Source: Nitrosospira sp. Nsp2 (GTDB taxonomy: Bacteria > Pseudomonadota > Gammaproteobacteria > Burkholderiales > Nitrosomonadaceae). Taken from it: a stretch of 64,000 nucleotides of DNA. Each line of letters starts with the position of its first letter. Position 1 is the stretch's first letter. The notes below the pieces were generated by a model that saw nothing but the letters and a program-made list of their open reading frames with translations, searched no databases and was not told where the DNA came from. Positions 24,734 to 35,400 of this stretch are shown piece by piece. A program made the translations under genes and the position numbers. The stretch covers positions 62,001 to 126,000 of the forward strand of contig NZ_QAOU01000003.1 of NCBI RefSeq assembly GCF_003050965.1, read 5' to 3'.

Positions 24734-26329
24734 ATGCTTCAGTTGAGCTCTCAAATCGTGCGAATGGCGAAAAAAGCGCTGTGTGCAAGCTGCATGTTGT
24801 GCTTGATCGGCCTCATGCCTATGTCGAGCGCATATGCACAAAATTCACAGTTTGATGTATTCGAATACCGCGTCGAAGGCGCCACGTTATTGCCTGTTGC
24901 GGTGATCGAAGAAGCAGTTTATCCGCACCTTGGCGAAGCAAGAACCCTCGACGATGTGGAGCGGGCGCGCGACGCGCTGGAGCGTGCGTACCACGCCGCG
25001 GGCTACCTGACCGTGCTGGTGACGATTCCCCAGCAAAAAGTGGAAGATGCGGTTGTGCGGCTGGCGGTCACGGAAGCGCCAGTGAAGCGCTTGCGTGTGG
25101 TGGATTCGCGCTATTTCAGTCCCGCTGATATTAAAGCCACGATACCCGAGTTGGCCGAGGGGAAGGTTCCAAACTTTCCGGAAATGCAAAAACAGCTGGC
25201 GAGCCTGAATCGTTCCGCCGATCGCCGCGTCACGCCGGTCCTCCGAGCGGGAAAGACGCCGGGTACGGTGGAAGTCGATTTGAAAGTGAAGGATCAGCTT
25301 CCTCTGCACGGCAGTATCGAACTGAACAGCCGCCAGATCCCGAATACAACACTTACCCGGCTCAGTGCAAATGTAAGTTGGGACAACCTTTGGCACCGGC
25401 AGCATAGCCTTGGCCTCACCGGCCTTGTTGCACCGCAGAATCCGGACGAAAGCAAGGTATTTTCCGCCAATTACACAATGCCGGTTCCGACCGGCGGCTT
25501 CCTCGCCTTATACAGCGTCTATTCTGATTCCAACGTAGCGTCAGTGGGGGCGCTTAATGTGCTGGGCAACGGCGTAATTGTCGGTGGGCGCTATATCCTT
25601 CCCCTGCCGGGCGTCGATGGATTCTTCCATACCGCCACCCTGGGTGTCGACTACAAGGACTTCGGGCAGACAGTCAATCTGATTGAGGGCGGTAATTTCA
25701 ACACGCCCATCACGTATATGCCATTCACTGTCGGATGGGATGGCACCTGGGTTGGCGGCCGAAGTGCCACCAAGCTTGGACTCTCGCTGAATTTTCACCT
25801 GCGCGACGTGGTAGGAAGTGAAGCCGAATTTGCCAACAAGCGTTTCAAGGCACATTCAAACTATATGTTTCTGCGTGGTAATTTTTCCCATACCCACACC
25901 ATGCCCGGGGGGTGGGGATGGACGGGGCGTGCGACTTGGCAGATTGCAGCGCAGCCGCTTATCAACAACGAGCAGTCCATCGTCGGCGGGATAAATACGG
26001 TGCGCGGCTACCTCGAAGTTGCGGCCTTGGGCGACGACAGCGCAACCGGACAATTTGAAGTCTTTACCCCCAACTACGCCGCCTATCTGATCAGGCCAAT
26101 CGACGAGTTTCGCTTGGTGGTTTTTATCGATGGCGGGGTCGTGCGCGTGCAGCAGCCCTTGCCCGGCCAGATAGACCGGTTCGACCTGGCGGGTACCGGC
26201 ATGGGATTTCATCTCAAAGCATGGAAGGGAGCGTCCGCTGACTTTAGCTGGGCGCTTGCGCTGGAGGACGTTAACAGGACCAAGGCGGGAGACAAACGGG
26301 TGCATTTCCTGGTGCGGCAAGCGTGGTGA
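24734..26329 (+). CDS. Two-partner secretion outer-membrane transporter (ShlB/FhaC/HecB family)
   Basis: This is a protein of 531 residues with a signal peptide ending SSAYA-QNS. It has POTRA domains (FDVFEYRVEGATLLP, LEEAVYPHLGEARTLDDVERARDAL-type pattern) and a 16-strand barrel containing the TpsB-type VRGY motif (GGINTVRGYLE). It ends in a terminal aromatic residue (FLVRQAW), as expected for BamA-dependent insertion. The ATG at 24734 is used because a 10-pair hairpin precedes it; the open frame continues to 24653. It would secrete the giant exoprotein encoded 132 bases downstream. Confidence 0.92.
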   Translation: MLQLSSQIVRMAKKALCASCMLCLIGLMPMSSAYAQNSQFDVFEYRVEGATLLPVAVIEEAVYPHLGEARTLDDVERARDALERAYHAAGYLTVLVTIPQQKVEDAVVRLAVTEAPVKRLRVVDSRYFSPADIKATIPELAEGKVPNFPEMQKQLASLNRSADRRVTPVLRAGKTPGTVEVDLKVKDQLPLHGSIELNSRQIPNTTLTRLSANVSWDNLWHRQHSLGLTGLVAPQNPDESKVFSANYTMPVPTGGFLALYSVYSDSNVASVGALNVLGNGVIVGGRYILPLPGVDGFFHTATLGVDYKDFGQTVNLIEGGNFNTPITYMPFTVGWDGTWVGGRSATKLGLSLNFHLRDVVGSEAEFANKRFKAHSNYMFLRGNFSHTHTMPGGWGWTGRATWQIAAQPLINNEQSIVGGINTVRGYLEVAALGDDSATGQFEVFTPNYAAYLIRPIDEFRLVVFIDGGVVRVQQPLPGQIDRFDLAGTGMGFHLKAWKGASADFSWALALEDVNRTKAGDKRVHFLVRQAW

Positions 26330-26461
26330 TGAGATCGAGCTGGCGCTCGAATACATCGCCCCAACGCCCGATCGAAACCGGGTTTAAACAGAATAACGTG
26401 ATAACGCAAGGTGGGATGAGGCGGGATATCAAGGCTTCCCGTCCGGGCGCAGGTGGAAAAA

Positions 26462-29400
26462 ATGAATCGTAAACTATACAAATTAGTTTTCAACACGACC
26501 TTGGGCATGCTGGTTCCGGCGGCAGAATCGGCACGGGGCTGTCGCAAGGCGGCCGGTAGTAAGGGGCTTCTGTTGACAATTTTGCTGATAGGGACAACTG
26601 CGCAGGCTGAGTTGCCCGTGCCGTGCGCTGGCGGCAGTTGCGGTGGCGGGATACCGGATTTTGTCACGTCGGGTCAGGCAAATTATCACGTCCATGACCA
26701 TCAGGCCATCGTCAACCAGGTGGGTGACAAAGCCATTCTCAATTGGGAAAGCTTTAACGTCAGCCCGGGCCATTCGGTGCAATTCAGTCAAGTGGAGAGT
26801 CTTGTCGAGCAGAACCTGGTGCAGGGCGCCAACTTCACTACCCTTAATCGGGTCTGGGACAACGATCCCAGCGTTATCGCCGGCATCATCAGCCAGGCCA
26901 CGGGGCAGAAGGCGAATATCATTCTAGTCAATACGAATGGCATTGCATTCATGGGCTCGTCCCAGGTGAATCTCAACAGCTTTACCGCCAGCAGCCTGGA
27001 TATCAAGGATAACTTCATTCTGAATGCGTTTCTTACCCCCGAGAAGACAAGCCCGCAATTCGAAGGCTCGGGAGGCTTCGTCAAGGTGTTCGAGGGCGCG
27101 CGCATCACCGCCGGCAGCCAGGGCCGCGTCATGCTGATCGCGCCCACCGTCATCAATAAAGGCAGGGTGGAGGCGGCAGACGGCCAGGTGGTTGCGGCGG
27201 CGGGCACCAAGGTGTTTTTGCGTTCGGCTTCTGCGCAGCCCACAGATGCGAACGTGCGCGGACTGCTGGTGGAGGTGGATAGTCCGGTTGGCTTGAGTGA
27301 CTTCGAAACCGCCAACACGGGTGTCAAGGATGGCAAGCTCGATGGTCAAACCGTCGCGCTCAAGGATGCTGCACGCGACAAGCTCGGCCACGTCACCAAT
27401 CTGGGCGAACTGAGCACGCCGCGTGGCAATGTCACCATGGTGGGGTACGCGGTAAACCAGCAAGGCATCGCGCGCGCGACCACTTCGGTGGTCGCTAACG
27501 GTTCGATATATCTGATGGCGCAGGATGCGGCCACGGCACAGGATAGTTCGACCCGCGGCGGCCACGCGGTCCTCGGCACGGGCAGCCTGACCGAAATATT
27601 GCCAGACGTATCCGACAAGACCGGCGTGCCGGATGGGCTGACAGGCACCGGCCTCGTGCTTCCGTCGCAGGTAAAGGTGGTGGGACAGGACGTCCGGATG
27701 GAAAATGGTGCGATGATCAACGCGCCGGCCGGCGAAGTGAATTTCATCGCGATCGACAATCCCAGCTTGCTATTTACCGATGATCCAGTCAGGGAGGTAT
27801 TTAATGCGCCTGTCTCGGCTGCTGCCCGGGTTCATATAGCGAGCGGTGCGGGCATCAATGTCGCTGGACTGGAAAACGTGGCAATTTCCGCAGCCCGTAA
27901 TGGCGTGGAAATCGAACTGCGCGGGGATGAGCTGAAAGACTCGCCGGTGAATCGTGATGGGCCGCTGCGCAGCCAGAAGGTTTTTGTCGATATTAACCGC
28001 GCTTTAGCCAATGCCACCGCGGGCGAGCCCACACTGATTGCCAAGGACAGTCTCGAATCCCACCAGGCGCGTCTGGAGCGCGGCGTGGCTGAACGCTCCA
28101 CCCAGGGTGGTACGGTGCGCGTGAGCTCGCAAGGAGAGAGCATCATCGAAGCCGGCGCCGCAATCGATCTCTCGGGCGGCAGCCTCCGCTATTCGCCGGC
28201 AAGCGTCCCCACCACGCTGATTATGTCGCGTGGGATTTTGACCGACATCGCCGATGCGCGCGCCGATGTGCGCTATGACGGCATCGCTACGCGTTATGTG
28301 CAGGATTACGGACGCTGGAATGTGAAAGAGGTGATCGACCTCGGGCAGAGCTTCAATTACGATCCCGGCTATACCGAGGGCAGGAATGCAGGCGCGCTGG
28401 AAGTCATTGGTTTGCGCGCGAACGTGATGCAGGCTGATATCCAGGGCCGCACTGTCGTGGGCGAGGTACAGCGCGACGCAGGCATCATGCCTGCTGGCGC
28501 CCGGCTGACAGTTGGCAACGACCCTGTGGCTAACCCCCTTCTCAGCGCCGGAGTCGACCACAAGCTCAACCAAGTGGTCGAGCTGGGTGGCGCCGGCGTT
28601 GCCCTGCCGGCGGGGTTCAAGTTTGGCGATACGCTTTCGTCCGATCTCGTCAGTACTTTAACCCTTAACCCTTCGCTGCTGGGCAAGGATAAGATCGCCA
28701 ATCTGGAGATATTCAGCAACTATGCTGCGTCCGTGCGCGAGGCTTTGCGTGCTCCGCTGGGAGGCAGCGTGCATATTGCCGCGCAGGGGCTGACAGTCGA
28801 CGGCGATATCGAGGCCAGGGGCGGTTCGATTGTACTCAACTCAGCAAGAAACGATGTCAATATCGCGTCCGCGCCAGTGAATTTGACTGTAGCGGATGGC
28901 GTGACGCTGTCGGCACGCGGGGCCTGGGTGAACGAATTGCCGGGCATGCCGCCGGGCTCCGGCGAGGTCGCGCTGGTGCATGGCGGCAAAGTCGCGCTTA
29001 GCGCGGGAGACAACGTCGCCTTGGGGCAGAACACGCTGCTGGACGTCACCGGTGGCGGCCGGCTCAGGGTGGACGGGGAAGGCAGAGTCATCCCCGGCAA
29101 TGGCGGTGAAATCAGCATTTCCGGCAACGCCGTATCGGGCGTTGCCGACAATTTGCGCGGCTATGGGGTCGATAGCGGCAGCGGGGGCACGCTTACCGTG
29201 TCCAGCAATAAGATCCAGATCGGCGGCGTGCCGGACAATACGCCGGGCACGCTCAACCTGGACGCGGAATTTTTCCAACGCGGCGGATTTTCCAACATCC
29301 ATCTTGCGGGGCTGGATAAACTGACCGTGTCGTCAGGCACAAAGGTTACGCCTACCACCCTCAGCCTGGAATTGCAGCCGGACTATACCCTGCGGCCGAG

Positions 29401-32400
29401 TGGCAGTCGGCTGGAGGATTTCACGCGCCAGGTAAAGCTGGATGACCTGATCCGCCACCCGCTGAATTTGAGTCTTACCGCCAAAAATCCCGCCGATGGG
29501 GCGGGCCACTTGCTGATCGGCGCTGGCGCGCGCATCGCGGCCGATCCAAGGGCAAACGTGACGCTCGCGGCGGCGCAGTTGCTGGAGATACAGGGCCGCA
29601 TCAGCGCGCCCGGCGGCACCATTTCGGCAACGCTTGATCACGGCCTCGAAGCCCAAGAGGCATTTGATCCTGCTCACGGTCTCTGGCTGGGCAAGCAGGC
29701 GGTCCTCGATGTATCGGGCATGGCGCTGACTTTTCTGGACAGCAATCGCCTTACCCAGGGCGAAGCGCTGAATGGGGGTAAAGTCGCCTTGCATGCTCAA
29801 TATGGTTATGTCGTGACCGAGGCCGGTTCGAAAATCGAGCTATCGGGTGCCACACCGGTTCGTCTTGATATCCTGAATGAAGCGGGAGGACTGGGGCAGT
29901 GGATCGGCAGCGACGCCGGGTCGCTACGCATCAGCGCGCGCGAAGGTGGGCTGCTGGACGGCGCTTTCGCGGCATATGCGGGCAGCGGCTCAAGTCGCGG
30001 CGGTGTATTCGATCTGGTGCTGGGCAATAACTTCACTGCCCCGGACCCAAGTCTTGGATATCCTGTTGGGGAGCGCGTGCTGAGCCTGGCGCCAATTGTG
30101 GCACCGCAGGTGGGTGACCTGACTCCAGGCGCGGCTATACCAAGCGGGTTGAACGGGCAGGCCAGGGTCGGCTCTGCAGTGCTGGAGGCTGCAGGCTTCG
30201 ATCGCGTCGCGCTTAAAAGCATTGATGCGATCCGGCTGGAAAACGGCTTGAATGTGGGGGCGAACCGGACGCTGCCCTTGAATGAGCTGGTGCTCGATGC
30301 CGCGCGTATCGAAATGGCAGGGGGTGCAGCGACGTTGAAGGCGCAAACCCTTCGGCTGGGCAATTACGACATAAACCGGGTGGAAGTGGTCAACACACCG
30401 GTTGCCGGCGACGGCGTTCTCAAGACGGATTCGCAACTGCTGGAACTGGCGGGCAACCTGACCTTGAGCGGCATGGCGCGCGCAGAACTGAATGGGACCG
30501 AGGAAGTCAGGCTGCAAGGAATAAGCAGCACCGGCGTACAGCGTCCCACCAGCATGCTCGCCAGCGCCGGAGACTTGGCCTTCAGCGGTGCGGTTGTTGC
30601 TCCCACCACCTATAGCCAGTTCAGCATCCAGGCACCGGGACAGACGGTTTCTTTCACCCGCAATAGCCTGCAGCCAGCTCAACCTCTGTCCGCCCTGGGC
30701 AGTCTTTCCGTGACGGCGGCGGATATCGTGCAGGGCGGCAATGTGTGGGCGCCGTTCGGCCAACTGAATTTCAACGCTACCAATTCCGTCGCCTTCAAGG
30801 ATGGCAGCATGACTTCCGTGGCGGCCGCACCCAGCAGCATGGTTCCCTTTGGCATGCTGGTGAACGGGCGTAGCTGGGTTTACAGGCCGGATGCGTTCGA
30901 GATTCCGCAGCTTGCGTTTAACGAAAAATCCATCCGCATGGATGCGGCGAATATCGACATGCAGACGGGCGCCGCGCTCGACCTCGCCGGGGGTGGAGAT
31001 TTGCAGGCCTATGAGTTCAGCGTGGGACCAGGTGGGTCGCGCGACATTCTCAACGACGCCGGAACCTATGCCATCCTCCCAGGCAATAGGGGCGGGTTCG
31101 CCCCCGGCGACAGGCAGGAGAATGTGGGTTTCGACCGTGCCTCGGGAGATGCAGTGTATCTTTCCGGGATACCGGGCCTGCCGGCGGGCGTGTATACGCT
31201 GCTGCCCGGGCACTATGCGCTGCTGCCGGGTGCTTACGCTGTCAGCCCGAATATGGATGTGCCCAATCTGCTGCCGGGCCAAGCCTATAGCAAGCAGGAT
31301 GGCAGCCAGGTTGTGCCCGGCTATGTTACCGACAGCCGGGCATCCGCGGGCGGCCCGCGCGATGCTTTATGGCACGGCTTTGAAGTGCTGACCCGCGACC
31401 AGGTTCTGCAACGCTCAGAAATCACTCTCACCCGGGCCTCCGAGTTCTTTGCCGCAGGGGTCAGCCGTCCGCAGGACGCGGGCTTGCTATCCCTGGATAC
31501 GACTGCGGGGCTCAAGCTGGATGCCATCTACAAACTCGCGGCGGGCGTGGGGGGCCGGGGCGCTGCGGTCGACATCAGCGCGCCTAAAATCGCCATCACC
31601 AGCCAGCCAGGTTCCATAATTCTCGGCGTCGATCCGCTTGCCACCCGCATTGCGGTCACCACGCTCAATAGCATCGGCGCGGCCAGCCTGTTCATCGGCG
31701 GCACGCGTAGTGCCGGGGCTACGGTCGGCGCAAGCACGACGCTCAATGTAGGGACGGACGAAGTAACGTTGGCTAACGACACCGATCATGCCTTGAAGGG
31801 CGAGGAAATCATCCTGGCCGCAAAGGATACGCTCACGCTCAAGTCTGGCAGTGCCATCGACGCGCAAGGCAAGGCAAATACTACCGGCGCCGGCTACAGC
31901 ACGGAGGGAAATGGAGCGCTGGTGCGGGCCGCCTCCACCCATGCCGCCTTTTCCCGTACCGGGAGCCCGGGTCGTAGCGAGGGTGCCCTGATCGGTGAAG
32001 CCGGGAGCACGATCCGCTCAGTAAACTCGGTCACGCTGGACGCCACGAAACAGAATGCCTTTGCGGGTACAACCAGTTTTGCCAACGATAGGAATAATCC
32101 CGTCGCGGGTAATTTGACGGTTGGTGCGACGCGCGTCAATTTTGGGAACGCGCCGTCCGGTTCCGAGGGTCTGATTCTCAGCCAGGGCGAACTGGACGCG
32201 CTGGATCGCCTGAACTCGCTGACGCTGACAAGCTATACCACTTTTGACCTGTACGGCGATGTGGATGTCGGAGGGGTAAACTCTGCCGGCAAGCCGACCC
32301 TGCAAGCCCTGAACCTGTTAGGTGGCGGGCTGGCCGGACTGAGCAATGTCGGTAAAACCGCCAATTTGCGTGCCGCTGCCATCACGCTTTCCAATCCGGC

Positions 32401-35400
32401 TGCGGTGGCATTCACCGCCGGAGGTACGCTCGGCACCGGTACGCTGGCGATACAGGCAGATAAGCTGGTGCTCGGCGAAGGCGCCAAAGCGATCGAAGGA
32501 TTTTCCCAGGTCGATGTTCGGGCAAATGAGCTTATCGGACGCGGCTCAGGAACTACTGATATTGTAGCCAATGCAGCAAACATGAGCATTGCGCGTATCA
32601 GCGGCGAGCAAAGTGCCAGCCAGAGCCTGACCGCAGGCGGCACCCTCAACTTCGCCGATACTGCGGCGGATCGTGCGCTCGCGGCGGTAAATGCGCTTGG
32701 AGCGAAATGGGCGCTGTCGGGCACGGAGGTGATGTTGGATACCGAGGCGATTCTGCCCTCTGGACAGCTCAGACTTACCGCGACGTCCGCTGATCTTACA
32801 CTGGGCGCAAATGCAGTCGTGGACGTAGCCGGACGGTCGGTGGCTTTCTTCGACGTGCAACGCGGGTCGCCAGGCGGCAGCGCCGAACTGGTCAGCGATA
32901 ACCGCAATGTGGTGGTGACCGAGGGCGCAAAGGTCGACGTGTCCGCCCCCTTGGGGGCGGATGCAGGAAAGGTGAACGTACGCGCACCGAAAGGTGCGGT
33001 GACCTTGCCGGCTGGGAGCTTGCAGGGCTCAACCGTGAAGGACGGCAATGGCGCCAAAGGCAACGGCGGGCGCTTCGAACTGGATGTGGCCACGCTGCCG
33101 GACTTCTCCGCTCTCAACACCATGCTCAACCAGGGCGAATTCGATGGCGCGAGGACGGTGCGGGTACGCACCGGCGATGTCAGCGTTGCTGCGTCAGACA
33201 CGGTCAAGGCGAAGGAGGTGCATATTGCGGCGGACGGGGGAAAACTGGATGTCGCGGGTCATGTCGATGCCTCGGGCAAGGATGCGGGCAACATCCATCT
33301 TCATGCGAAGAACGATGTGGCGGTATTGGCTGGGGGGAAGCTCGACGCCGTTTCCACCGGTAGCGGTGAGAGTGGCGGTGAAGTGGAGATCGGCACTGCC
33401 GTGGGCAGCCTGAACCTCGCGCAAGGCAGCGCGATCGACGTGCAGGGCGGTAACAACGGACACGGGGGGAAAGTAGTGCTGCGCGCACCGCGCACCGGGA
33501 GCGGCGCGGGCACTGACGTGGCAGTCGGCGGTATCGGCGGCAGCATCAGCGGCGCCGGGTCGGTAGCGGTGGAAGCGGTCAAGGTTTACGACAACATTAC
33601 GACGCTGACCGCTTCCGGCGCAGGGAGTGGCACCCTCAGCCTTGATACGGTGAACACCGACAATACCAGCTTTGCATCCAACGCCGGCACGATTGCGTCG
33701 CGTCTGGGCAAGGCTGGTGATGCCGTTTTCCACGTGCGCGGCGGGGTTGAAGTGCGCTCGGCCGGCGATCTTGCGCTCAGCAATGACTGGAATCTCGCTA
33801 CCCGGCCCGCGGGACAAGAACCTGGCGTGCTGACCCTGAGGGCGGCAGGCAACCTCAATCTTGATAACAACCTCTCGGACGGCTTCAACGTGGCGACGCC
33901 TTTCAGTAGCGGCACCACGCCCGCCACCCTGCTTGAAGGAGATTCATGGGGCTACCGGCTGGTTGCAGGCGCGGATGCCGATGCTGCCGATCCGCTGGCA
34001 GTGAAGGCAGGCAGCGGCGACATCACCCTCGCAGCCGGCAAGTTGGTGCGCACCGGCACCGGCGACATTCGTCTCGCCGCAGGCGGCGACATAAAACTGG
34101 CCGATAACAAGTCCGCGATTTATACCGCCGGACGGATATCCGATACCGCCGCCGGTTTTGTCGTTCCCGTCAATAGCCAGTTCAGCCAGGGCGGAGGGGA
34201 TGTCAGCCTGGTGGCGATGGGCAATATTACCGGCGCGCCCTCGGCGCAACTCTATTCCAACTGGCTGTTCCGCCAGGGGGCAGTGAACGCATCCACCGGG
34301 GAGTACACCCGCCAACCCGCCTGGTGGGTACGCTTCGACCAGTTCCAGCAAGGCGTCGGCGCGCTGGGCGGGGGCAATGTAACGCTGCAGGCCCGCGGCA
34401 ACGTGGAAAACGTTTCCGCCAGCGCCCCAACGCAGGCACGCATGACCGCCGCTGCGCCGGATGCGACAAAACTGGTGACGACCGGCGGCGGCGACGTGAG
34501 GGTGACAACCGGGGGCGACCTGCTGGGCGGCCAATACTATGCCGACCGTGGCGATGTCGTTATAACAGCAGGTGGCTCGGTGAGCAGCGGGCAGACTGTA
34601 GCCGGCAATCCACTCTACACCATTCTGGCCCTGGGCGATGCGCGGGCGTTAGTGCGCGCGCAAGGGGATGTCAATATTCAAACCGTGCTAAATCCCCATC
34701 TGGTTGTCCAGTCTTCCGGCACCGGCGCCGCGTTTAACGTCAACAATGCCACCAGCCCAAGCTGGAGCCTTTTTTCGACCTACAGTAAGGACAGTGGTGT
34801 AGATATGCAGAGCCTGAGTGGCAAGGTGACGATGCACAATGGCGGGGGGGGAAGTGCAAATATACCCGAAGCTTATCGAAAGACCCAGGGCATCAATGGC
34901 CCCGGGCTCAACTTCACTATTTCGGGCCAACGGTACCAACCAGACCTGTTTTCCCTTTTGCCGCCGAATCTATCGGCAACGGCTTTTCAGAATGATATTG
35001 TCATGAATGATGGTCCTACCGACATCGTGCTGAGCCCCTCGCCACGCGCGCAGTTGACGCTATTGGCGACGAACTCCGTCAATATCCCCGCGGTTATATC
35101 CATGAGCGACCGCGATCCAGCGCTGATCCCGAGTGGGATCCGGCCAGGATCGACGTATACCCAATTTCCGACCACCTCAGTGAGGGCTGCGGACGTGGTG
35201 CTTGTTCATGCCGCCGTTCCCGTGCATACCGGAGATACTCAGCCGGCGCGAGTTTATGCTGTAGCTGGGGATATTCGGGGCAACATTGAGGGCCTCCCAA
35301 ACCTGGATTTATCGAAGGCCGTTCGGGTACGTGCGGGACAGGATGTTCGCGATCTCGGGATTGTGGCGCAGCACGTCAGCAAGGGGGATATCAGCCGGGT

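Noticed and set aside
23828-24841. 337-codon minus-strand frame
   Set aside because: Antisense to the secreted solute-binding-like gene and composed of low-complexity Arg/Gly/His sequence.
29990-31282. 430-codon minus-strand open frame opposite the FHA gene (also 35309-36316 and others)
   Set aside because: They are antisense shadows caused by the GC-rich, stop-poor codon use of the giant exoprotein; no domain pattern or ribosome binding site.
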